Assembly: GCA_016194975.1 (NCBI GenBank)
Contig: JACQAM010000020.1
Span: 1 to 64,000, forward strand
Length of the DNA stretch: 64,000 nt
DNA from: Bacteroidota bacterium
GTDB lineage: Bacteria; Bacteroidota; Bacteroidia; Palsa-965
Direction: 5' to 3'
Numbering within the stretch: the first letter of the stretch is position 1; each line of letters starts with the position of its first letter. The position numbers and the translations under genes are program-made. Under the pieces are notes generated by a model, which was not told the DNA's origin, made no database searches, and worked only from the letters and a program-made list of their open reading frames with translations. Of the stretch, positions 52,127 to 59,287 are shown one piece after another.

Positions 52127-52882
52127 TCATTTTCCCTTATTCGCATCCAATTCATTTTTGATGGCCGCAATTTTCTTTTCAACGGTTTGATTCAATTCCG
52201 AAATCTTTTCGCTGAATTCTCTGGCAGATTGGGAATGCTGTTCTTGAACTATTCCTTTCAACGATTGGATTTCGCTTTCAATTTTTTTATTCACTTCCTT
52301 GCTCAATTTATTAATGTTTTCATTGGTATCTGCCGTTTGCTTTGTCAATCGCGCATTGTTTTCATTATTTTGTTTTTCCTGTAGTGATCTAAGCTCACCA
52401 ATTTCCTTATCCAGGAATTGATTTATCTGTGAAAATTTTTGATTGAAATTTTCTTCGTTTTGTTTCATGCCATTATTGACGGCAGATAATTTCTTTTTCA
52501 GATAAAATAAAAATAGAAGAGCGATAACGGCCGAAACAAGCAAACCGATGATTGCGGCAGTCCTTCTTTTACCGAAAGCATCACTAATATTACTGGTAAT
52601 TTGGCTGCTGTTTTTTGTTTGTTCCTTTAAATCGGAAATGGAATGAGTAATGGAATTTTGGCTGTCTGTATTTTTTTTGATTTCACCGCTTGCTGATTGA
52701 AGCAATGAAAAAATACTGTCGGTTTTTCTTGTTTGCTCCGACAGTAATGCCTGCTGTTCTTTCAATTGGCTTTTCAGTGAAGCATTGGATTTTTGCAGGT
52801 GCAAAACATCGTCATTTACATTTTGAGCCGACAAGCTAAAAAATAGCGATGGCAATAGGAGTGATAATAATATTTTTTTCAT
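52127..52882 (-). CDS. Coiled-coil membrane protein of unknown function
   Basis: A 251-aa protein with signal peptide (MKKILLSLLLPSLFFSLSAQ), a Lys/Ser/Gln-rich coiled coil (~25-105), one transmembrane helix (AAIIGLLVSAVIALLFLFYL, ~110-130) and a second long coiled coil (~135-250). The signal peptide plus internal helix place the first coil in the periplasm and the second in the cytoplasm. It resembles methyl-accepting or structural scaffolds without a signalling domain. Not a named family. It is preceded by a 391-bp gap with a large hairpin. Role unknown. Confidence 0.72.
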   Translation of the reverse strand: MKKILLSLLLPSLFFSLSAQNVNDDVLHLQKSNASLKSQLKEQQALLSEQTRKTDSIFSLLQSASGEIKKNTDSQNSITHSISDLKEQTKNSSQITSNISDAFGKRRTAAIIGLLVSAVIALLFLFYLKKKLSAVNNGMKQNEENFNQKFSQINQFLDKEIGELRSLQEKQNNENNARLTKQTADTNENINKLSKEVNKKIESEIQSLKGIVQEQHSQSAREFSEKISELNQTVEKKIAAIKNELDANKGK

Positions 52883-52987
52883 GGCTTTGTGTTTTAATTA
52901 ATTTTTGACAGAACTATAGTTTCCAATTCAAAATAGTTGTTGGCTGTTCCAAATTCTTTAAAATGCAAGCGGATGAATTATTTATTC

Positions 52988-53040
52988 CCGGTCATAAGAG
53001 TAACAGTCATCTACTTGCGTGACTTTACTGTTATTGCCGG
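52988..53040. repeat. Imperfect 21-22-bp hairpin
   Basis: Left arm 52988-53009 (CCGGTCATAAGAGTAACAG...) and right arm 53020-53040 (TGACTTTACTGTTATTGCCGG) are complementary apart from three or four mismatches, with a 10-nt loop. It is upstream of the coiled-coil gene and divergent from the flavin reductase. Confidence 0.65.
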
Positions 53041-53261
53041 TTTGCAAATCTTTATCTCTTGGGTTAAAACAACCCTTACGCATGAAAAGATAATAAAAAA
53101 AAGCTGAGCCGGCGTAATTTACGCTAACCAGCATTTCCTGATAGTGAAATAGCTATAGGAAGCATTTATTTCCATTGTGTTACCGGTAGTTGATAAAAAT
53201 TCGAAGGATGGATCCTGATAAAAAAAATTGAACTCCGCACTCCTCCCTCCCGTCTCCATTC

Positions 53262-53269
53262 TATATTTG
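53262..53269 (+). promoter_or_regulatory. -7 element TATATTTG, 4 bp before ATG
   Basis: Ends 4 nt from the ATG at 53274; a leaderless transcript is expected. The -33 box is not clear. Confidence 0.6.
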
Positions 53270-53273
53270 CACT

Positions 53274-54173
53274 ATGCTATCCTTCGATCCACACGACCTC
53301 AAAACAAATATTCTACATCAGTACTTATTGCATGCAGTGGCTCCACGCCCTATTGCATTTGCAAGTACGATGGACAAAGACGGAAACATAAATCTTTCCC
53401 CGTTCAGTTTTTTTAATTGTTTCGGGGCGAAACCTCCCATTCTTATTTTTTCTCCGTCGCGCAGCGGGCGCACAGGACACACGAAGAATACGCACGATAA
53501 TGTGAAAGAAGTTCCCGAATGTGTGATCAACATTGTGAATTATTCAATGGTGCACCAGATGTCATTGACCAGCGCGGAATACCCGAAAGGCGTGAATGAA
53601 TTTGTGAAAGCGGGATTGACGGAAATTCCTTCTGTGAAAGTAAAACCTCCCCGTGTGAAAGAAGCGCCGGTACAATTCGAGTGCAAAGTTCTTGAAGTGA
53701 AAGAATTCGGACAGCAGGGTGGTGCGGGAAATTTAGTGATCTGCGAAATTGTGATGCTGCACGTCAGCGAAAATATTCTGAACCCGGAAACACAAATGAT
53801 CGATCAGCAGAAAATAGATCTTGTTTCGCGAATGGGTGGCGATCTTTATTGCAGAGCTTCCGGCAGCGCAATTTTCACAGTGAAAAAACCGCTGGCCACA
53901 CTTGGGATCGGTGTTGATAATATTCCTGAACACATCCGCACGAGTAAAGTGCTCACCGGAAATCATCTTGGCCTGCTTGGAAATGTGGAGCACCTTCCAT
54001 CTGCAGAAGAGGTGGAGCATTTCAAAATGTCGGGAGCGATTCTCGAAGTGTTCGAAGTTTATGGAAAAGATCACGCGAAGATGGATGACCATCTGCATCA
54101 CATAGCTGCGCGATTGTTGGATGAAGGAAAAGTAGGGGAGGCGTGGAAGGTTCTGTTGAGTGATATGCAATAG
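53274..54173 (+). CDS. Flavin reductase family protein (FMN-binding split barrel)
   Basis: A 299-aa protein. The split-barrel core spans ~15-210: YLLHAVAPRPIAFASTMD, INLSPFSFFNCFGAKPPILIFS (quoted in part), SGRTGHTKNTHDN and CVINIVNYSMVHQMSLTSAEY. These match the flavin reductase-like/FMN-binding family of the 'DIM6/NTAB' kind. A ~80-residue C-terminal extension (LTGNHLGLLGNVEHLPS...) is characteristic of the Bacteroidota subgroup. It binds FMN and probably reduces it or protects a flavin, but the substrate is unknown. Encoded alone; the message is likely leaderless. Confidence 0.86.
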   Translation: MLSFDPHDLKTNILHQYLLHAVAPRPIAFASTMDKDGNINLSPFSFFNCFGAKPPILIFSPSRSGRTGHTKNTHDNVKEVPECVINIVNYSMVHQMSLTSAEYPKGVNEFVKAGLTEIPSVKVKPPRVKEAPVQFECKVLEVKEFGQQGGAGNLVICEIVMLHVSENILNPETQMIDQQKIDLVSRMGGDLYCRASGSAIFTVKKPLATLGIGVDNIPEHIRTSKVLTGNHLGLLGNVEHLPSAEEVEHFKMSGAILEVFEVYGKDHAKMDDHLHHIAARLLDEGKVGEAWKVLLSDMQ

Positions 54174-54225
54174 CCCATGAATTCATTCGTGGGAGGATTG
54201 TACTGTTGAAAATTCATTCATGGGC
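54173..54225. repeat. Inverted/direct repeat after flavin reductase
   Basis: GCCCATGAAT (54173-54182) and ATTCATGGGC (54216-54225) are perfect inverted copies. The AATTCATTC(G/A)TGGG word also occurs twice in direct orientation. It begins on the stop codon and may act as a weak terminator. Confidence 0.5.
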
Positions 54226-54401
54226 GAAAGTTTTGATGAGCGATTAGGGGAGATTAAATTCAGTGTTCCGGTTCTTCTGATAGTCAACTCATTAATACTT
54301 ATCAACATCATAGAGAATTTAAGTTTCATCATTCCAAACTTTTCTACTTTCGTTGTTCGCAAATCAAAAATCTATAATTCAAAATCCAAAATTCTTCAAT
54401 C
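54226..54401. other. Gene-free gap before DUF3127 gene
   Basis: AT-rich; its last 40 bp consist of tcaaaaatc/ttcaaaatccaaaattc words like those at 33077 and 43741. No gene or clear promoter is seen. Confidence 0.4.
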
Positions 54402-54785
54402 ATGTTCAACATTACCGGCGTACTCAAATTAAAAACCGACGAGCAAAAAGTCTCCGATCGTTTCCGCAAACGCGATTTTATTATCACCGATAATTCTTCG
54501 CAGTATCCACAGCATATCACTTTTCAACTCGTGCAGGATAAATGTTCACTCATCGATCGGTTCAATCCCGGCGATGAGATCCGCGTTTATTTCAATCTCC
54601 GCGGAAGAGAATGGACACCGAAGGACGGCGGCCCGCTAAAGTATTTCAATACCGTGGAAGCGTGGAAAATTGAACCGGCAAATAATATGGCGCAGAATAA
54701 TCCCGCTGTGCAAATGAATCAGTCAGCACCCGCTCCTGATGTAAGCACATTCACCAGCGGAGGAAGCGACGACCTTCCATTCTGA
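54402..54785 (+). CDS. DUF3127 OB-fold-like protein with SSB-type tail
   Basis: A 127-aa cytoplasmic protein. The N-terminal ~90 residues are the DUF3127 domain (ITGVLKLKTDEQKVSDRFRKR, QHITFQLVQDKCSLID, GDEIRVYFNLRGREW), predicted as an OB-type barrel like single-stranded DNA-binding proteins. A flexible Asn/Gln/Pro linker leads to the end SGGSDDLPF. That acidic Pro-Phe tip is the classic SSB C-terminal peptide that docks repair enzymes. Inferred role: nucleic-acid binding, possibly recruiting the same partners as SSB. No partner gene is nearby. A good terminator follows. Confidence 0.85.
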   Translation: MFNITGVLKLKTDEQKVSDRFRKRDFIITDNSSQYPQHITFQLVQDKCSLIDRFNPGDEIRVYFNLRGREWTPKDGGPLKYFNTVEAWKIEPANNMAQNNPAVQMNQSAPAPDVSTFTSGGSDDLPF

Positions 54786-54809
54786 AAATTATTAATTACA
54801 GGGCCCGAA

Positions 54810-54853
54810 AAACTCCTGCCTGTCTTTACCGATAAGCGGGAGTTTCTGTTTTT
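54810..54853 (+). terminator. Terminator after the DUF3127 gene
   Basis: AAACTCCtGC (54810-54819) pairs with GCgGGAGTTT (54836-54845) with one mismatch, then CTGTTTTT. Confidence 0.7.
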
Positions 54854-54885
54854 GAACGTTGAAGAATTTAGTTCATTACAAAAAA

Positions 54886-55299
54886 ATGACAAAAGATTTT
54901 CTCTTCGATTTTATTTCAAAACACAGGCATGCAGTGCTTGCAACAGTTACGAAAAATAAAATTCCGGAAGCAGCGCTTGTTGGATTTGCAGTCAACCGCG
55001 ACCTTGAAATAATTTTTGACACGGTTACTACTTCGAGAAAATATAAAAATCTTATTGCTGATCCTTCCATTGCTTTTGTGATCGGATGGGAAAATGAACA
55101 GACTGTGCAGTATGAAGGAAGAGCGGAAGTGTTGAAGGGGCCGGATGAAAAAGAACTGCTGGAAATTTATTTTGAAAAATTTCCTGATGGAAGAGAGCGG
55201 AAAGAAACATGGAAGGATCTTGTTCATTTCCGTGTTTCACCCGTGTGGATCCGTTTTTCGGATTTCAATATTCCAATCATAAAAGAGAAAAAATTCTGA
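54886..55299 (+). CDS. Pyridoxamine 5'-phosphate oxidase-like FMN protein
   Basis: A 137-aa protein; ATG at 54886 after an A-run, preferred over an upstream TTG. Split-barrel text: FISKHRHAVLATVTKNKIPEAALVGFAVN (quoted in part: HAVLATVTKNKIPEAALV), ADPSIAFVIGWENEQTVQYEG and the closing VHFRVSPVWIRFSDF. This is the general PNPOx-like fold; at this length and without the full PNPOx C-terminus it is probably a small FMN- or F420-type oxidoreductase or a stress protein. Substrate unknown. Encoded alone. Confidence 0.82.
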   Translation: MTKDFLFDFISKHRHAVLATVTKNKIPEAALVGFAVNRDLEIIFDTVTTSRKYKNLIADPSIAFVIGWENEQTVQYEGRAEVLKGPDEKELLEIYFEKFPDGRERKETWKDLVHFRVSPVWIRFSDFNIPIIKEKKF

Positions 55300-55332
55300 G
55301 TGATCTGTTTGCTTTCGTAAATTGCAGGAGCC

Positions 55333-55827
55333 ATGAAAATATTTTTATTCGCACTTGCCTTTTTTATTTCTTTTTCTGCCCGAACGCAGATACATCGCGA
55401 TTCCATTTATGTTTTGCAATTCCGGTCGGCAGAGATCAGTGGTGATGAAGCATGGACAAAACATGATACTGCGCTGGTAAGAAAATTTTATTTGCAGGCA
55501 TGGGCCATTAGCCCCTATGAACCGGAAATTGATTATCGCCTGGAAAATATCAATGACACCACGTGCAGGTTTGATTCGACCGTCAATAAATTTTTCTTTC
55601 TGAGTTACAAAGGAGATTATGCCTGCAAAGATCATTCTTACCATTACGCAAAGAATTGTTACAAAAAAGCGATCGGCCTTGCGCGCCTTCGCGGGTACGG
55701 ACAATTGAAAAGATCCGGTTATTACGACGAAGTGAAGAATAATAAAAAAAACATTAACAGGTGGGAGCATCCTTTTTTCAATCATTTGTTTCACCACAAA
55801 ACAGCACACGTAAAGATCAAAAACTAA
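55333..55827 (+). CDS. Secreted protein of unknown function, 164 aa
   Basis: Signal peptide (MKIFLFALAFFISFSARTQ) followed by a Tyr/Asp/Lys-rich, mostly helical mature part with no known domain (YVLQFRSAEISGDEAWTKHD; YACKDHSYHYAKNCYKKAIG). The Cys at the two CKDHSYHYAKNC positions could form a disulfide. The tail is basic. 33 bp after the PNPOx-like gene, so perhaps co-transcribed. Not recognised; likely periplasmic. Confidence 0.62.
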   Translation: MKIFLFALAFFISFSARTQIHRDSIYVLQFRSAEISGDEAWTKHDTALVRKFYLQAWAISPYEPEIDYRLENINDTTCRFDSTVNKFFFLSYKGDYACKDHSYHYAKNCYKKAIGLARLRGYGQLKRSGYYDEVKNNKKNINRWEHPFFNHLFHHKTAHVKIKN

Positions 55828-56022
55828 TCCTCGATAATAAATTTTATCAATTCTGATTCGGTGAATTAATCGGTCCATCCATTCCCGGAAACCATGCAAC
55901 GGTAACGGATTTTCCACCAACAATCGAAATCCGGGATTAATTGATTTTTTTTTGATGAACATTTGTAATGTGAGAAAGTGTACGGGGGTGAAATATTATA
56001 ATGTTTTTCAAAATTCAAGGTT

Positions 56023-57723
56023 ATGCAACGGACGGTAAGAGGCGGATTGAAAAAAAATAATCTGCTTAAGGATATTCGTAAAGTAGAAGTGAGGCATCTC
56101 AACGTAGATGACTATTTGGGATTGCGCAATTCCATGGTGGAAGCTTACAAAAACTGGCATGGTTCCATCTGGTCAGAAGAAAATATAAGACAGTTGCTCG
56201 CAACTTTTCCCGAGGGACAAATTGTAGTTCTTGTAAATGGAAAAGTGGTGGGATGTGCACTGTCGATCATCGTGAATTACGAAAGTTTCGGAGATGATCA
56301 CACGTACCAAGCCATTACGGGAAATTATACTTTCAGCACACATATAAAAGAAGGCGACGTTCTTTACGGGATCGAAGTTTTCATTCATCCCGATTATCGC
56401 GGGCTTCGTCTTGCACGTCGTCTTTACGATGCGCGAAAAGAGCTGTGCGAAAAACTGAATCTTAAATCCATCATCTTCGGCGGCCGTATTCCGAATTTCG
56501 CAGCACATGCCGATAAAGTAACGCCTAAAGAATATATTAATAAAGTAAAAATGAAAGAGATCTATGACCCGGTTCTTTCATTTCAACTCTCGAATGAATT
56601 TCACGTGAAAAAATTACTCGTGAATTATATGCCCGGCGATGTGGAGTCGAAGGAATTTGCAACGCTCATGGAATGGAACAATGTGCTGTATGCCGAACAT
56701 AAGAAAACATTGCAGCACGGAAAAAGTATTGTGCGGCTCGGACTCATACAATGGGAAATGCGTTCATTCACCGATATGAATTCGCTCTGCGAACAAATAG
56801 AATTCTTCATCGATTCTGTTTCCGGTTACAATGCCGACTTCGCACTCTTCCCCGAATTATTCAACGCACCGCTCATGGCCGACTTCAACCACAAGTCTGA
56901 AGCGGATGCGATCAGGAGTCTTGCCGAATTCACCGAACCGCTGCGTGATAAATTTATTGACTATGCGATCACTTACAACGTGAATATCATTACGGGCAGC
57001 ATGCCTTTCATAAAAGAAGGAAAACTTTTTAATGTAGGTTATCTCTGCCGGCGCGATGGTTCGCTGGAACGTTATTCCAAACTTCACGCAACGCCGAATG
57101 AAGTTGCCGCATGGGGAATTACCGGTGGAAATAAATTAAAAGTTTTTGATACAGATTCTGGAAAGATAGGCGTCCTGGTTTGTTACGACATCGAATTCCC
57201 GGAGCTTGCACGTTTACTTGCGCTCGATGGAATGGAAATTCTTTTTGTTCCTTTTCTCACCGATACGCAGAATTCTTTCACTCGTGTTCGCACCTGCGCG
57301 CGCGCCAGGGCAATTGAAAACGAATGTTACGTAGCCATCGCAGGTGGAGTAGGAAACCTTCCGAAGGTACATAACATGGATATCCAGTTTGCGCAGTCAG
57401 CAGTTTTCACTCCTGCCGATTTTGCTTTTCCTACCAATGGAATAAAAGCAGAAGCAACACCGAATGCAGAAACAGTGCTCATTGCCGATCTTGATCTCGA
57501 TCTGCTAAAAAAACTTCGTTCGAACGGAAGTGTGCGCAACCTGCAGGACCGCAGAACAGATATTTATGAATTGAAAAAACTGAAACCGAACGGGCGACGT
57601 GAGTTGCTGCAGAAATATGCGGATAACAAACCGGTATTACATTTTCTGAATCCTATTATTCTTTCTGACAATCCAATTCCGGATTACGGTCATCACAGCA
57701 AGAACGGAACGCCGCTGCATTGA
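56023..57723 (+). CDS. GNAT acetyltransferase-carbon-nitrogen hydrolase fusion
   Basis: A 566-aa cytoplasmic protein. The N-terminal ~210 residues are a GNAT domain (VEVRHLNVDDYLGLRNSMVE; the acetyl-CoA loop IHPDYRGLRLARRLYDARKE). Residues ~235-520 form a nitrilase-superfamily amidohydrolase with the catalytic triad Glu (LFPELFNAPL), Lys (YSKLHATPNE) and Cys (GVLVCYDIEFPELAR). Known in Bacteroidota as a two-domain protein of unproven substrate. The fusion suggests acylation and hydrolysis of the same amide, for example in amino-acid or polyamine breakdown. Encoded alone. Confidence 0.92.
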   Translation: MQRTVRGGLKKNNLLKDIRKVEVRHLNVDDYLGLRNSMVEAYKNWHGSIWSEENIRQLLATFPEGQIVVLVNGKVVGCALSIIVNYESFGDDHTYQAITGNYTFSTHIKEGDVLYGIEVFIHPDYRGLRLARRLYDARKELCEKLNLKSIIFGGRIPNFAAHADKVTPKEYINKVKMKEIYDPVLSFQLSNEFHVKKLLVNYMPGDVESKEFATLMEWNNVLYAEHKKTLQHGKSIVRLGLIQWEMRSFTDMNSLCEQIEFFIDSVSGYNADFALFPELFNAPLMADFNHKSEADAIRSLAEFTEPLRDKFIDYAITYNVNIITGSMPFIKEGKLFNVGYLCRRDGSLERYSKLHATPNEVAAWGITGGNKLKVFDTDSGKIGVLVCYDIEFPELARLLALDGMEILFVPFLTDTQNSFTRVRTCARARAIENECYVAIAGGVGNLPKVHNMDIQFAQSAVFTPADFAFPTNGIKAEATPNAETVLIADLDLDLLKKLRSNGSVRNLQDRRTDIYELKKLKPNGRRELLQKYADNKPVLHFLNPIILSDNPIPDYGHHSKNGTPLH

Positions 57724-57764
57724 GAAGTGTTTCGTAATTTGGCGTAAGCTAAAATCCGAATCAC

Positions 57765-58496
57765 ATGCGGAAAATCCTGATCATCTTTCTTGCTGTACCA
57801 GCTTTACTCTGTGGAAAAGTGATTCCACTCTCCCCGGCGAACTGTAACCATGTGAAGGATTCACTCATCATCCGCTATTACATCGATTCGTTGAATGAAA
57901 CTTTTGCGCCTGACGACAAAGCTGCTTACACAGACGGAAGATTTGATTATGCTCCCGGAAATTATTTCAAGATACTCAGCCTTTCCGGGCAGAAATGCGG
58001 GATGCAGTGTAATCCGCTGGATGAATCTTTTGTTTTTTATGAAAATGAAAAGGGATTGCACATAAAAGAATTGGGTATGAACCCGGTCACCAGTATAACT
58101 GAATTGAATAGTGACGAAGATGGTGTACACGAATTCATTGTCATGGCTTCGACCTGGTATGTGATGGGTCCGGCCGGCGGAGATGAAAAGGATTTTTGTT
58201 ACATGCTGGCTACCGACTCAGTCTATGCAGATACGATCAGGATGCTTAATCCAAAACAGAATGCGAATTGGTTTGGCGTCACTACTGAAAATGTGTGTGA
58301 TGATTTCGTAAGCGTTCACCACCTCAAAGATGATTTTCCGGTGTTAATCTTTGATCCGTTAAAAAATGAAATAGTCTACAAGTATCTCGTTTACATGGAC
58401 GGAAACGGGAAATGTTACGAAGTGTGGGGAAGTTTTAGTTTAAGAAGCGGCCATTTCACACAGGTAGGGGAAAAGAATAATATGCCGCAGAATTAA
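57765..58496 (+). CDS. Secreted protein of unknown function, 243 aa
   Basis: Signal peptide ending near ALLCGK (an unlikely lipobox, as LLCG lacks the usual -1 residue, but possible). Mature part is a mixed alpha/beta protein with three or four Cys (CGMQCNPLDE, KDFCYMLAT, ENVCDDFVSV) and text rich in Tyr, Gly and Asp. No known family recognised. Starts 41 bp after the GNAT-nitrilase gene; could be co-transcribed. A convergent hairpin separates it from lpxH. Confidence 0.65.
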   Translation: MRKILIIFLAVPALLCGKVIPLSPANCNHVKDSLIIRYYIDSLNETFAPDDKAAYTDGRFDYAPGNYFKILSLSGQKCGMQCNPLDESFVFYENEKGLHIKELGMNPVTSITELNSDEDGVHEFIVMASTWYVMGPAGGDEKDFCYMLATDSVYADTIRMLNPKQNANWFGVTTENVCDDFVSVHHLKDDFPVLIFDPLKNEIVYKYLVYMDGNGKCYEVWGSFSLRSGHFTQVGEKNNMPQN

Positions 58497-58535
58497 CGGG
58501 AAGTTTCTTCTTGAAATTGAGAAGAGTTTCGTTAA
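58493..58535. terminator. Hairpin between convergent genes
   Basis: TTAACG (58493-58498) and CGTTAA (58530-58535) enclose a smaller TTCTTCT/AGAAGAG stem. It lies over the two 3' ends; no long T-run, so it is a modest terminator call. Confidence 0.4.
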
Positions 58536-59287
58536 ACTGAAAATTTCTTCAACTCCACTTTTTCTCCATCAAACGCCGCGTAACTTTCTGATCTTATCCA
58601 ATCACCAAGATTAATGTAACGTGAATTTTTTCCGCATTCAAGATCGAGCGGAATGTGGCGGTGGCCGAAAATAAAATAATCGAAATGTTCTGTTTTTAAT
58701 TTCTGTCTGCAGAAAAGCATCAGCAGTTCTTTATCATCGCCGTGATATTTCAATTGTTTTTCTTTTTTTTCAAATCCTCTCATCGAAATTTTCTGCGCTA
58801 ATCGTACAGCGAAATTCGGATGCAGCCGCGCATAACACCACTGGAGAAATTTATTCCGGAATCCGCCTTTCATGAATTTGTAACCGCCATCGCCGGGTCC
58901 AAGGCCATCGCCATGACCGATGAAGAATTTTTTTCCGTTCCACTCGCGCTGCATCGGCGCGTGATATAATTTAACGCCGCACTCATCCACGAGGTAACCG
59001 AACATCCACATATCATGATTGCCGGAAAAAACATGAACGGGAATTCCTGCGTCGGTAAACTCTGCAATTTTTCCCATCAAACGAACAAATCCTTTCGGCA
59101 CTACACGCTTGTATTCGAACCATGCATCGAAAATATCGCCGACAAGAAAAAGTTCAGAACAATCTGCTTTGATCGAATTCATCCACGCCACGATTTTCTT
59201 TTCACGCACAAGACTCGATGCATGATCGGGTGCGCCGAGATGAAAGTCGGAAGCGAAATAAATTTTTCCTTTGAGATTTTCGCTCAT
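58532..59287 (-). CDS. lpxH: UDP-2,3-diacylglucosamine diphosphatase
   Basis: A 251-aa calcineurin-like phosphoesterase with all family metal motifs: DFHLG, GDIFD, GNHD, GHGD and FGHRH. LpxH hydrolyses UDP-2,3-diacylglucosamine to lipid X in lipid A synthesis at the inner face of the cytoplasmic membrane. Its ATG shares one base with the stop codon of the M1-barrel gene upstream (TAATG), so the two are translationally coupled. The length and motifs fit LpxH rather than LpxI/LpxG. Confidence 0.9.
   Translation of the reverse strand: MSENLKGKIYFASDFHLGAPDHASSLVREKKIVAWMNSIKADCSELFLVGDIFDAWFEYKRVVPKGFVRLMGKIAEFTDAGIPVHVFSGNHDMWMFGYLVDECGVKLYHAPMQREWNGKKFFIGHGDGLGPGDGGYKFMKGGFRNKFLQWCYARLHPNFAVRLAQKISMRGFEKKEKQLKYHGDDKELLMLFCRQKLKTEHFDYFIFGHRHIPLDLECGKNSRYINLGDWIRSESYAAFDGEKVELKKFSV

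Larger units (their letters stand above)
52883..53273. other. 391-bp gene-free region with hairpins
   Basis: No open frame with coding features. It holds a 21-22-bp imperfect hairpin at 52988-53040, a small GGGTT-aaaac-AACCC hairpin at 53061-53075, and the promoter element for the flavin reductase at 53262. AT-rich elsewhere, with nothing recognisable. Confidence 0.6.
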
